A stretch of DNA of 57,601 bases from assembly GCA_903917345.1 (NCBI GenBank), contig CAIXAE010000026.1:1-57601 (forward strand), written 5' to 3'. Positions 1 to 8,479 of the stretch are shown piece after piece. The notes under the pieces were generated by a model. The model was given only the letters and a program-made list of their open reading frames with translations. It did no database searches and was not told the DNA's origin. Each line of letters begins with the position of its first letter. Position 1 is the first letter of the stretch. Origin of the DNA: an uncultured Methylococcaceae bacterium (lineage in GTDB: Bacteria > Pseudomonadota > Gammaproteobacteria > Methylococcales > Methylomonadaceae). A program made the translations under genes and the position numbers.

Positions 1-63
1 ATTACCCCGCTGAATAATATGCTGAGGTGTATTGGGAACAATAATTCGAGGGCGACGAGGCAT
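1..63 (-). CDS. REP-associated tyrosine transposase (RayT/Y1_Tnp family), N-terminal fragment cut by window edge
   Basis: Reading the minus strand from the ATG at 61-63 gives 21 codons starting MPRRPRIIVPNTPQHIIQRG. This is the conserved opening of RayT-type IS200-like transposases: a basic stretch, then P-x-x-x-x-H-x-x-x-R-G. The catalytic HUH and Tyr motifs would lie further left, outside the window. RayT proteins are usually single-copy, domesticated transposases that act on palindromic REP sequences. That fits the tandem repeat just upstream at 128-165 and the palindromes scattered over the next 20 kb. Whether the gene is intact cannot be judged. Confidence 0.75.
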   Translation of the reverse strand, partial: MPRRPRIIVPNTPQHIIQRGN

Positions 64-127
64 GACATTTCACTTCTTCAAGGAAATAGCTAGACTTTAG
101 CATTAATGAGCGCTAATTAATAGTGGT

Positions 128-165
128 CTGTCCCCTATTGTCCCTCCTGTCCCCTATTGTCCCTC
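128..165. repeat. two tandem 19-bp repeats upstream of the RayT start
   Basis: Positions 128-146 and 147-165 are identical 19-mers (CTGTCCCCTATTGTCCCTC). They are bracketed by GTGGT at 123-127 and ACCAC at 170-174, which are reverse complements. The pair lies 65 bases upstream of the transposase start. RayT genes are often flanked by their own recognition repeats, so this may be a cognate site. That is inference. Confidence 0.6.
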
Positions 166-208
166 ACAAACCACCTACCAACAATATCCTACCCCGTTAT
201 TTTAGGCA

Positions 209-244
209 CAAAAAAACCCCACTCCCTTTTGAGGAATGAGGTTT
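209..244 (-). terminator. Rho-independent terminator of the S-layer-like gene
   Basis: On the minus strand AAACCTCATTCC pairs with GGAGTGGGGTTT through a short loop. Two G-U pairs occur on this strand, where the plus-strand reading would have mismatches. The stem runs into a T7 tract. It lies about 90 bases past the stop codon of the S-layer-like gene. The strand asymmetry of the wobble pairs fixes the direction. Confidence 0.75.
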
Positions 245-255
245 GATATTGTTGC

Positions 256-314
256 TCTACACAACCTTATGGGCTGTGTAGAACTTGTTGCTTACCCCAC
301 GATGAGCTGTGGGG
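256..314 (-). other. two further hairpins in the 3' UTR of the S-layer-like gene
   Basis: Arms TCTACACA (256-263) and TGTGTAGA (275-282) form one hairpin. CCCCAC (295-300) and GTGGGG (309-314) form a second. Together with the terminator at 209-244, three hairpins follow the stop codon of the 3.6-kb gene. Stacked 3' hairpins can protect very abundant mRNAs such as S-layer transcripts from exonucleases. That role is inferred; the pairing is directly visible. Confidence 0.6.
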
Positions 315-331
315 ATTTCCTTTTAAGGGGA

Positions 332-3300
332 TTAAGAAGCTTGAGTCAGAACTGCTGTTCCTGTTGCAGCTGTATGCAAACCAACAAGCTCAACTACTGA
401 GTCAGTAGCCAACAATGTTGTATGTGCAGTACCGACACCGTTAACAACAGCGTATGTATTGCCGTTGTATTGGAACTCTAAGGCAGATGCAGTAGCGCCT
501 GTTAAACCCATTGCCGCTGTAATTGCATTGCCCAATGTTGTCTGTGCACCCAAGGTAGTTTGTTGAGCTGCTGTTACGTTACCAGTTGCAGTAGTTGTTG
601 CTGCGTAACTTACTACGTCACCAGCACCAAATCCTGTAATTACGTTGTAAGCAGTAACCGCTCCAGCTGCCTCTACACCAATATTAACCTTGTCAAACAA
701 TGTTGAGGTTGATGTATGCGCACCGAATGACAATGTTGCTGTGTAAGTAGCAGCAGAGCCAGTAGAAATATCAATGTAGTTATAACCAGTACCAGCATTG
801 ATCACTACAGTACCTGCGGCACTTAAATCAGTAATAAAGTCATTACCATTGCCAACTGTGATGGTATCTGTAATCCCTGCAGCTGCACCAACAACTTTCA
901 AGTTGATATGAGCATTATCCGTACCAGCAGCAACTGTAAGGTTTGCTGCGCCACCCGTATTACCAACAGATGCAGTTGGTGTTAGTGAGTTAGCACCAAA
1001 ACCTACGTTACCTGTAAGTGTTAACGATGTTAATGCAGTAGCAGACAAGCTAGTACCGCCGTCAGCAACCGTTACTGTACCTGTACCGTTGTTAGCAATC
1101 GTTACAGACGCAGCTGTTGTAGTGAAGATACCTACATCAGTTGTGCCTGTGCCTGTGAAAGTCAAGTGACCAGCACCAGCTGTTGCAGCCAATGTTGTAA
1201 TTGCCACAGCTCCAGTTGCAGTATTGGCAATAGAAATATTAGACGCTGTGTCATGCAACGCTATAACAGTTGTTCCAACAGTGTTTGAGCCTGAGAAGGT
1301 CAATGCACCCAAGGTGTTATCAGTAATCGAAACAAATGTTATGCCAGCATTACTATTTGTTTCGCTATTGTTGATCGCCAAGCTTGTAGCAGAATCAGCA
1401 TATGCACCTAAAGCGAAACCGCCGGTACCGGTTACATTCAACGCTGTCAAACCAGTATCAGTTAAACCAGTTAATGTAACAACTGAACCAGCAGCAGAAG
1501 CATTTGCTGTTAAGTTGACAGTACCATAACCAACACCATTCGCATCAGATACAGTCAAGCTAGTTTCAGTAAGTGCAGCTGTATTTTTTGCAGAACCAAT
1601 TGTTACATTCAATGCATCTGCAGAACCAGTTGTATCAGCGGATTGGAATGTTACTGTTTGTGTTCCAGCGTTTGCAGTATCAATTACCAAAGCAGTTGTA
1701 GATACTGTATTGGTAAATGTAGCTGCATTACCAGCGCCCACTTCGGAGTCAACTGTCGTAAAAGCAGTTGACAACTTGCTCATATCATAGGTTTGGCCTG
1801 TGATTGAAGTACCGAATACTGAGAAACCAGTTACGTTTGTGTTGAAAGCGGTAATATTTGCTGCAGAAGCAAATATTGCTGCACTAACGATTACTTCGTT
1901 GCCAGCAGCAGAGCTGCCAGTAATTGCTTTAGTTGCTACAGCATCCAAAGTAATTGTATCTACACCTGTTGAACCAGCAGCATTAAATACAGTAGCAGTA
2001 TCTACAACAGTGCCTTTGTAACCAGCGGCACCAGTAACAGTGATCGTTGTTGGGTTAGTAACTGTTGCAAAAGTCAACACACCGGATCCTGATACGTTAA
2101 CTGCTTTTAATGCTGCATCAGCTGCAAAGCTAACAGAACTAGCAGTTGCGTCTGTAACGATGTTCAATGTTTTGATTTCAGCATTTACGTCAGTGATTGC
2201 ACCTAATACAGCAGTATTGCTTAGGTTGATAGTCAAAGTAGAAGCAGCAGCAGTGATAGCAGCAGAGTTCTGGTTAGTAATTATCAACGTGCCGCCAGTG
2301 CCTGACAAATTCAAAGTCGCCAGTGCCTGATCATTAATGGTTGAGTTTCCGTAGTTGTTTAAAGTTACTGTAGCAATGCTGTTGGCCTTAGTTTGGATTG
2401 CGGCATTGATATCGGCAATGGTTACAGCGCCATTTGCAGTAATTGTTGGTACGCTAGTTGTAGCAGCAGTTCCATTTGTACCAGCTACTGGAGTAACAGC
2501 AGTAACTCCAGTTCGACCAGGGGCAGCAGTAACAGCACCGGCGTTACCTGCAACATAAGCTTTAGCAGCAACAGCAGCCGCTACGATAGTGCCTGTGGCA
2601 ACCTTATCTTGAGTAACAGTAACTGTTGTTGTATTTGCATTACCGTTCACAGTCACAGCGCCTTCTGTAATGCTTGATACAGCAGTTGCACCAGCGACCT
2701 GAGTTGCAGTCTCTGTTACGTTAACAGTTGTACCACCAGTTACAGTGATTGCCTCTGCGGTGTAAGCAATAGCTCCACCAACGTTTGTGAGATTGATGGT
2801 TTCATTAACAGTAACGTTACCAGTAGTGCTAGTAGCAGCGATTGTGCTCGCAGTTGCAGCTACTTTTTCATTCAGCGTAACGTTAACAGTAGCGCCTGTT
2901 GTAGCAGTAACAGCAACAGCACCTTCAGTTGTTGCAGCTGTATTTGTAGAAGTAACAGTTACAGTAGAAGAACCTGCATCAGCAGTTGTTTGGCCTGCGT
3001 TCACAGCACCAAAAGCAATAGCGTTACCAGCATCGCTTGCTGTAACGTTTACTGTGTCATTCAAACCGCCGTTTACTGTCGTCACGTAAGCAGCAGCAAC
3101 GGTATCGTTAACCTTCAATCCTTGAGTAGCTGAACCAGTAATAGTAAGAGTGCCACTACCATTTACTGTCTCTTTGGTTACAGTAGACCATGCAGCACCG
3201 CTAGTATCAGCGACAATTGTATCGCCAGCTGCGCCGTTAATAGTCAGAGCTGATGCCAATACAGATGCGCCAGCAGGCATTGTGATTGTGTCGCTTCCAA

Positions 3301-3961
3301 TTAAGCCGCCGTCGTTCAATGTCAACGCGCCAGCAGGAACTGAAACGCCTGTAGTCCAAGTAGCGCCAGTAGCATTAGTAGTGAGCGTGAAAGTAGTGCC
3401 CGCAGTAACCGCACCAGTAGAAATAGTAGTAGCCACATTAGCGACTGCAGAAGCTGCTGTTGCTTGGCTAGTGACGCCAGTCAAATAAGTAACGCCTGAT
3501 GTTGCAGCGGCACTACCTAATTGTGAGTAAGCCAAGTTAGCTTCTGAGTTGTTCAATAAAGCAGCAGTATAAGCTTGTGCTGCAATCAATTTTGATTGAG
3601 CAGGTAACTTATAAGCATCAGGAACGTTAGTCGCACCTAAGTAACTTTTAAAGATAGTCCAAGCTAAATCTGAAGTCGTTATTGCACCGTTACTGACTAA
3701 ACTAGACCAAGCTGATTGCTCAAAAGTGTTAGCAGCAAAGCCGAAGGTGTTTAAGAAAATTTTGTTAACGAGTGTCGATGTGCTATCGGTTGCAGAAAAA
3801 CGACCATCAGCAATTGCAGCATTGTACATAGCTGTTTGTAAAGCTTCTGTAGGATAATTATTCATTGCGTCAAGCAAAGTTCCGGTACTAGATTGCCAAG
3901 CATAATCAGCTGGACGACCTAAATAAGCAACAAATAGTTGATTAGCTACTGATGTAGACAT
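332..3961 (-). CDS. large S-layer/RTX-like surface protein with DUF4214-like N-terminus
   Basis: 1209 residues, very rich in Ala, Thr, Val, Gly and Asn, with no cysteine noticed. This is the composition of S-layer and RTX surface proteins. Residues 1-180 form a DUF4214-like domain (LFVAYLGRPAD; later FGFAANTFEQSAW and SYLGATNVP) shared almost residue for residue with the neighbouring protease. The middle is a long array of beta-rich Thr/Val/Asn segments. Around residues 1035-1060 there is an RTX-like GNGND...GTGYNYID stretch, followed by a C-terminal region like those that direct type I secretion. No Sec signal peptide is visible. The start is supported by a GGAG at 3969-3972. Likely role: secreted, self-assembling outer layer, comparable to Caulobacter RsaA. 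No type I exporter genes are in the window. It could instead be a large adhesin. Confidence 0.75.
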   Translation of the reverse strand: MSTSVANQLFVAYLGRPADYAWQSSTGTLLDAMNNYPTEALQTAMYNAAIADGRFSATDSTSTLVNKIFLNTFGFAANTFEQSAWSSLVSNGAITTSDLAWTIFKSYLGATNVPDAYKLPAQSKLIAAQAYTAALLNNSEANLAYSQLGSAAATSGVTYLTGVTSQATAASAVANVATTISTGAVTAGTTFTLTTNATGATWTTGVSVPAGALTLNDGGLIGSDTITMPAGASVLASALTINGAAGDTIVADTSGAAWSTVTKETVNGSGTLTITGSATQGLKVNDTVAAAYVTTVNGGLNDTVNVTASDAGNAIAFGAVNAGQTTADAGSSTVTVTSTNTAATTEGAVAVTATTGATVNVTLNEKVAATASTIAATSTTGNVTVNETINLTNVGGAIAYTAEAITVTGGTTVNVTETATQVAGATAVSSITEGAVTVNGNANTTTVTVTQDKVATGTIVAAAVAAKAYVAGNAGAVTAAPGRTGVTAVTPVAGTNGTAATTSVPTITANGAVTIADINAAIQTKANSIATVTLNNYGNSTINDQALATLNLSGTGGTLIITNQNSAAITAAASTLTINLSNTAVLGAITDVNAEIKTLNIVTDATASSVSFAADAALKAVNVSGSGVLTFATVTNPTTITVTGAAGYKGTVVDTATVFNAAGSTGVDTITLDAVATKAITGSSAAGNEVIVSAAIFASAANITAFNTNVTGFSVFGTSITGQTYDMSKLSTAFTTVDSEVGAGNAATFTNTVSTTALVIDTANAGTQTVTFQSADTTGSADALNVTIGSAKNTAALTETSLTVSDANGVGYGTVNLTANASAAGSVVTLTGLTDTGLTALNVTGTGGFALGAYADSATSLAINNSETNSNAGITFVSITDNTLGALTFSGSNTVGTTVIALHDTASNISIANTATGAVAITTLAATAGAGHLTFTGTGTTDVGIFTTTAASVTIANNGTGTVTVADGGTSLSATALTSLTLTGNVGFGANSLTPTASVGNTGGAANLTVAAGTDNAHINLKVVGAAAGITDTITVGNGNDFITDLSAAGTVVINAGTGYNYIDISTGSAATYTATLSFGAHTSTSTLFDKVNIGVEAAGAVTAYNVITGFGAGDVVSYAATTTATGNVTAAQQTTLGAQTTLGNAITAAMGLTGATASALEFQYNGNTYAVVNGVGTAHTTLLATDSVVELVGLHTAATGTAVLTQAS

Positions 3962-4512
3962 ATGTAAACTCCATTAAATTAAAAAAAGGGTGCGTTGTTT
4001 AGATGATAACTGCTAATGCACTTAACACCGTAAGGATAATAAAGCTCTTCTCGCCACGTTTGCACAGACAGATTTATGCATTGATGTCAATGAACTCGTA
4101 GCTAAATATACATCTATTTTGCCAACTTAACAACAAAGACGTGGGAATAGTAGAACAATTTTAAAACTAACACAAATTATTTATTTTTTATTACGCCTTG
4201 CATTAGCTATGCTTAGTAATTCTACCACAAAAATTGAATGGCATTGTTAACACTTAATTGATTAAATGATGCTTTCTGGGCGTGTATTAAAATAGTTGCC
4301 ATAGAGCTAGTTATTTTCGCTGTGGTGGTTTAATAGCGCGCACTTAGCTGTGGTTAATTTTTTATTTACATAGACATGAGTTGACGTTAATAAGCAACAA
4401 AGGGCTTTCTTTAACGTGGCGTTATAATAATTATGGCTGCGCCTATTTAGTTGTCGCATCGCTTGTTTGATATGCTTCACGTTGCTTAACACAGCCTATG
4501 GTTTTAGAGTTT
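3962..4512 (-). promoter_or_regulatory. upstream region of the S-layer-like gene, possible extended -10 promoter
   Basis: A 550-base gap without a convincing gene. On the minus strand a possible extended -10 (TGGTAGAAT, core at 4219-4224) lies about 250 bases upstream of the S-layer-like start, with no good -35 at normal spacing. A ribosome site (GGAG, 3969-3972) precedes the ATG. If the promoter is right the mRNA has a leader of about 250 bases, which is common for highly expressed surface-layer genes. The promoter is a guess from pattern only. Confidence 0.3.
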
Positions 4513-5946
4513 TTAGCCAAAGACAGAACTAACGCCTATCAAACTAAGTGCTGTGGTGGTTTGAGTTATATCAGCAACTACCTGCGTCGCTATCTGTACT
4601 TGACTATACTCAGGATGTTGCACCGTTATGGCTTGCGTTAATAGTGCAGCTTCCACAGCTACTATCGGAGCAGCTGCCGAGGTGCCAGACTGGGTGATAA
4701 CTTGGCTATTGGCATTGTAGCCCGATATGGATACGCCCAAGGCATCCACAAAACGGTAAGGCATGGAATTACCAGCCTGATTACTAAAACTGGCTAAAAC
4801 TTGTGATGAACCGGCTTGTTGTGAGGCACCTACTGCCAATACGGTACTGATAGTTTGCGCATAATAGGCTGGATAGGCCGGCGTTGACGCCGCACTGTTA
4901 CCTGCTGCTATTACCACGACAACGCCGTGATTGGCTGCATACTGCAAAGCTATTTGCAAAGCGGCGCTACCCGAACCACCAAAAGATAAATTAATGATAT
5001 TGGCGCCATGATCGGTAGCATAGGTAATAGCAGTGGCAATCGTGCTATTACTGCCTGTGCCTGTAGCATCTATTGCTTTTAATACCATGAGTTGTGCGTC
5101 ATATGCACCACCTACTACAGTATTTGTAGTTGTACTAGTCGCTATCAACTCGCTGGCAGTGAACGAGCCATGACCGTTATCGTCTTGCACGCTGGCCGTG
5201 TTGTTAATAAAATTCCAATTATATAGGCTTAAGTTATGCGTTAAAGCACTATTATTGAGATCTATGCCGGTATCAATATCAGCAATAACCACGCCCTTAC
5301 CGGTATAGGATGAATTTAAAGCAAGACTAAATATATCGGTGCCGGTGGCCAAAGCTAATGCTTTTTGGGTATTAATTACTCCCAAACCACCGCTGCTGCT
5401 CCAAGTAGTATTAATTGTGGCTGTTACATTTGTGATGGCCAATGCTGCACTGGCTTGACTGGTTACGCCAGTAAGATAGTTGCGGGCATTGACAGTGGTG
5501 AAACTGCCCAATTGAGTAAAATCGGCATTGAGAGTGCCTGTTATCGTATTGGTATAGGTGTCTGCAGCGATCAACTTTGACTGAGCAGGTAGTTGATAGT
5601 AAGCAGGCACATTAGTCGCACCTAAGTAACTGGTGAAAATAAACCAAGGTAAACTTTCTTTACTAATAACAGCATTGGTGACTAAATTCGCCCAAGCGTT
5701 TTGCTCAAAACTACTGGCTGCAAAGCCGAAGGTATTATGAAAAACGGTGTTAACTAAGGCTGTAAGGCTTGCTGTTGCTGATAGCGCACCATCTAAGATA
5801 GCCGCATTATACATAGCTGTCTGTAAGGCGATACTAGGGCTATCATTTAGGCCATCAAGCATATTTGCTGTGCTTGATTGCCATTGAAGATCAGCTGCCC
5901 GACCTAAATAGGCGACGAAGAGTTGGTTTGCGACGGCTTTTGACAT
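4513..5946 (-). CDS. subtilisin-like serine protease (S8) fused to the S-layer protein's N-terminal domain
   Basis: 477 residues. Residues 1-180 match the N-terminus of the neighbouring S-layer-like protein (shared NQLFVAYLGR, ALQTAMYNAAI, NTFGFAA, SYLGATNVP, LPAQSKLIAA, YLTGVTSQA). Residues about 215-450 are an S8 peptidase with a full catalytic set: Asp225 (DIDTG), His259 (NGHG), oxyanion Asn350 (AAGN) and Ser423 (GTSAAAP). There is no Sec signal peptide and no obvious RTX tail, so the shared domain is the only candidate for export or surface attachment. It lies 551 bases upstream of the S-layer gene on the same strand. A role in processing or editing the surface layer is inferred. The peptidase assignment itself is firm. 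Confidence 0.88.
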   Translation of the reverse strand: MSKAVANQLFVAYLGRAADLQWQSSTANMLDGLNDSPSIALQTAMYNAAILDGALSATASLTALVNTVFHNTFGFAASSFEQNAWANLVTNAVISKESLPWFIFTSYLGATNVPAYYQLPAQSKLIAADTYTNTITGTLNADFTQLGSFTTVNARNYLTGVTSQASAALAITNVTATINTTWSSSGGLGVINTQKALALATGTDIFSLALNSSYTGKGVVIADIDTGIDLNNSALTHNLSLYNWNFINNTASVQDDNGHGSFTASELIATSTTTNTVVGGAYDAQLMVLKAIDATGTGSNSTIATAITYATDHGANIINLSFGGSGSAALQIALQYAANHGVVVVIAAGNSAASTPAYPAYYAQTISTVLAVGASQQAGSSQVLASFSNQAGNSMPYRFVDALGVSISGYNANSQVITQSGTSAAAPIVAVEAALLTQAITVQHPEYSQVQIATQVVADITQTTTALSLIGVSSVFG

Positions 5947-6081
5947 AGTTAAGCTTTATTTATTAGGGTCGTATGTGAATACGTTAGAATGTTATCCCTA
6001 TTATAATGATAGATTGCATAAGCTGAAGTTTTTTGCTTATTAAAAGCAGTATTTGTTATTGGCTTTGCGGAAGTATTTTTT

Positions 6082-6155
6082 AATGATGCGCTTCGTGCCT
6101 TCGCACATCCTATGTGTAACACATATTTTCACCTCGCATCATGGTGTGTGATGTG
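6082..6155. repeat. palindromic element A (REP/MITE-like family)
   Basis: GATGCGCTTCG...CGCACATCCTA is followed by a second, inverted half ending near CCTCGCATCAT. It matches the core of the elements at 8833, 11406, 14711 and 19178. It lies between the protease gene and the pseudogene. The ends are unclear here, so the coordinates are approximate. Confidence 0.5.
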
Positions 6156-6192
6156 TTTTGTACCTTTACACAAGCTATATCTCTTTAGCCCA

Positions 6193-6297
6193 TACCTTGA
6201 AATGCTGATTCGCTATCTCGGGAGCTTCATTGTCTATCTTGCAACCCTGATTTTCTATCTTGAGCGGTTTATTCCTTACCATAAAACCCTAATCTCA
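6193..6297. repeat. five degenerate 21-bp tandem units
   Basis: Five consecutive 21-base units (6193, 6214, 6235, 6256, 6277) begin TAYCTTG/TATCTCG or similar and translate in one plus frame to a strict heptad: YLEMLIR, YLGSFIV, YLATLIF, YLERFIP, YHKTLIS. The open frame around it (6112-6306) lacks a ribosome site and other signs of a gene. I annotate the periodicity rather than a protein. A related 21-nt tract occurs at 20875. Confidence 0.55.
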
Positions 6298-6571
6298 TTA
6301 CTCTAGCTGCTTGTATCACGATATGAATAGCCTATTTACAGATAATAAATTAGTCGCCTGCGCTGTTAATCATCTAATCTTTCATTGTTTAATGAGCATT
6401 TCTTAGCCATAAATCTACAGCCTACATACGCCTACCGACAATTATTATCTTTTAATTCGGTCATTAATAAAAATAACTTGCCTTGCAATAACTAAAAATG
6501 GCATTATCTATCAGCAGACATTTTTAACTAGCAAATCTACATTCACTTAACTTCAATTGAGGATTCAACTC

Positions 6572-7253
6572 ATGCCTAATTCCAGCGCTATACCTCATGA
6601 CGATACTAGCAGAAGCATATTGCTTAAATAATTAAGTACGCAGCTACCTTCTTACGCAAGTACCATAGAGCTTAATAGCGATGAAATAACTAAAGTGGCG
6701 ACGGCTTCAAGCTGGTTTGACTATTTACTTAACAGCCAAGAAGTTGCCCAAAACTACTCGCATGCCATATTCTCGCTTAAACTTATTTTACGTGATGGCC
6801 CAATACTGACATCACTTTACCCGTACTAGCCGCAATATCTCCGCCGCCCACTGGCACACCCTTTTCGGATATCTTCGGTTTTGTAGGCCCGTTGATCACT
6901 CGCATTAAAAAACACCCCAATTACACTGAAACCATGGGTAAAACCCTTAGGATTATTCCGGCTGTCACTGTTGCAATGGATGTATCAATATTACAACCTA
7001 TTTTATCAGTGGAGTTTCAAGGCGGTCACCCCATATTATTTTGGAAAATCAACGGTACGCATGCGTTAGAGATAGAAGCCGACATGGTACTGGCATTTTT
7101 ACCTTATTGACCATACGCATGTCCTCTGGCTATCAAGATGATACGCCATTACCCGCTATTGGCAGTGCTAGCGTTTGGAAATATCGTGCCATTTATCATA
7201 TACGCGATCAACGTGTGGGCCAAGTTTTAGAAATTAGTGTTAAAGGGGTTTAG
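6572..7253 (+). pseudogene. decayed gene of an uncharacterised family with a C-terminal fibronectin-like segment
   Basis: A good start (TGAGGA, then ATG at 6572) gives MPNSSAIPHDD..., stopped by TAA at 6629. The same frame continues to about 6828, then shifts at about 6810-6830 into a frame with TDITLPVLAAI and later ITRIKKHPNYTE. It ends in TGA near 7108 and shifts again into SGYQDDTPLPAIGSASVWKYRAIYHI...RVGQVLEISVKG, which closes at TAG 7251-7253. The pieces follow one another in the order expected for a single protein of about 220 residues. The tail resembles C-termini of conserved hypothetical proteins with a W-K-Y-x-A-I-Y strand. At least one nonsense and two frameshift lesions make it a pseudogene. 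Original function unknown. Confidence 0.7.
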
Positions 7254-7262
7254 CTCTTGGTT

Positions 7263-7292
7263 GATGCGCCTCCTTGCGCCATCACATCTTAT
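7263..7292. repeat. degenerate palindromic element F
   Basis: GATGCGCCTCCTTGCGCC followed by ATCACATCTTAT resembles element A at reduced identity and overlaps the stop codon of the next gene. Only weakly supported. Confidence 0.3.
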
Positions 7293-8479
7293 TTGCTTTT
7301 TGTAAATTCCGCTACGTAATGTGCTATTTTAGCAGCGGCTTGAGACCAGCTGCATTGCTCTAACATCGATTGGCCAAACTGTAGCGACTCAGCACGCAGT
7401 TCTGGCTGATTATGCAGGCGCAGCATAGCCTCAGCGATATCTGTATCGCTAGTTGAATCAAACTGACAAGCCGGGTGGGTTATTTCCCGCAACGATGAGT
7501 TATTCGACGCTAATGCCGGCACATCAAAATAATAAGATTCTAATACAGGCAAACCTAAGCCTTCGTAATGCGAGGGAAATACGGTAGCAAATGCGTGGCG
7601 ATATAAATGCGCCAGCAGACTATCGCTGATAAAACCGGTAATGATCAAATCTAGTCCAGCTTCTAGTCCATGAAGCTTACCCAGCACCAACAGCTCATCT
7701 CTCTGTGACTCTGATAGTGAACAGGCGACAACTAAACTGACAGGTTCTGCACCCTGCGCTGCGAGTTTAGCTTTTAACTGTGCGAAGGCACGCACCAAGC
7801 TGCTGTTGTTTTTTCTAAAATCGGCACCGCCTACATAAAGCCAATATGGACGCTTTATACCAAACCGCCGCCCTTCTTCATTAACCCTTCCTGAGGTTCC
7901 GAAATCGGCTTCGGCTCGCGCCCAACGCGCCTCGTCGATACTGCCGTAGATGTTTTGTACGCGCCTAGGCTCCAATTGAGCGACTCGTATCACATCGTCG
8001 CGCGCTGATTCACTAATTGCAAACAGGTGGTCAAGACAATTAAGCAGCCCCAACTGGTATTCGTAGCGCTGGGCTATATAAGGATCTGTCAGGTAATGTT
8101 CGGGATATAGCCAAGGAATTACATCATAAACAATAGTTGAAAGCCGAGGCTTAAATTGAGCTAATTCTTTAGGAAATAATTCATCGGCATTTTTGTGTAA
8201 TTCAAAGAAGCAAGTTTGCAAATAATGACTAAGGTGCGGCAGACTAGATATTTGCGCTGGACCTTCAATGATACGCCCAGCTTGGCTTAATGCCTCTATA
8301 GCATCGGGTAGAGGCGCATCGGGATCAATTAAATAGGAGATATCTGCGCCTGGCAGTTGCTCTGGCAAAGCTAAGGCCAACGCTGCTGCATAACGTGGTA
8401 TTCCTCGTTCTCGCTGAGCAATTTGGGTAATACGCAAGTCAAGTAAGATGCTGCAATGTGAAAATTGACTCATCAGCAT
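7289..8479 (-). CDS. GT4 glycosyltransferase of the O-polysaccharide cluster
   Basis: 396 residues. The N-terminal domain begins LLDLRITQ...RGIPRYAAAL, typical of O-antigen mannosyl/rhamnosyltransferases (DLR-x(n)-RGIxRY), followed by IVYDVIPWLYPEHY and LFAISESARDDV. The C-terminal nucleotide-sugar half has LYVGGADFRKN and the EX7E motif in FPSHYEGLGLPVLE. It is a GT-B retaining enzyme probably using GDP-activated sugars and acting on the inner membrane's cytoplasmic face. The start overlaps the preceding gene (ATGCTGATG spanning the TGA), so the two are probably coupled. ATG 8479 and ATG 8473 are both possible starts. It is the last gene of the cluster. Confidence 0.85.
   Translation of the reverse strand: MLMSQFSHCSILLDLRITQIAQRERGIPRYAAALALALPEQLPGADISYLIDPDAPLPDAIEALSQAGRIIEGPAQISSLPHLSHYLQTCFFELHKNADELFPKELAQFKPRLSTIVYDVIPWLYPEHYLTDPYIAQRYEYQLGLLNCLDHLFAISESARDDVIRVAQLEPRRVQNIYGSIDEARWARAEADFGTSGRVNEEGRRFGIKRPYWLYVGGADFRKNNSSLVRAFAQLKAKLAAQGAEPVSLVVACSLSESQRDELLVLGKLHGLEAGLDLIITGFISDSLLAHLYRHAFATVFPSHYEGLGLPVLESYYFDVPALASNNSSLREITHPACQFDSTSDTDIAEAMLRLHNQPELRAESLQFGQSMLEQCSWSQAAAKIAHYVAEFTKSK

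Noticed and set aside
1224-3488. Several plus-strand open frames of 67-112 codons opposite the S-layer-like gene
   Set aside because: They are antisense shadows of a long repetitive, stop-poor gene; Ala/Val/Thr-rich translations mirror it and no ribosome sites are present.
4307-4492. Minus-strand 61-codon frame between the surface-protein genes
   Set aside because: Composition is not protein-like, no ribosome site, and it lies in the likely leader/promoter region.
6193-6297. CRISPR array
   Set aside because: Units are contiguous 21-mers without spacers and are degenerate; no cas genes.
6112-6306. Plus-strand 64-codon hydrophobic frame
   Set aside because: Its heptads derive from the 21-bp repeats; no ribosome site, start inside a palindromic element.
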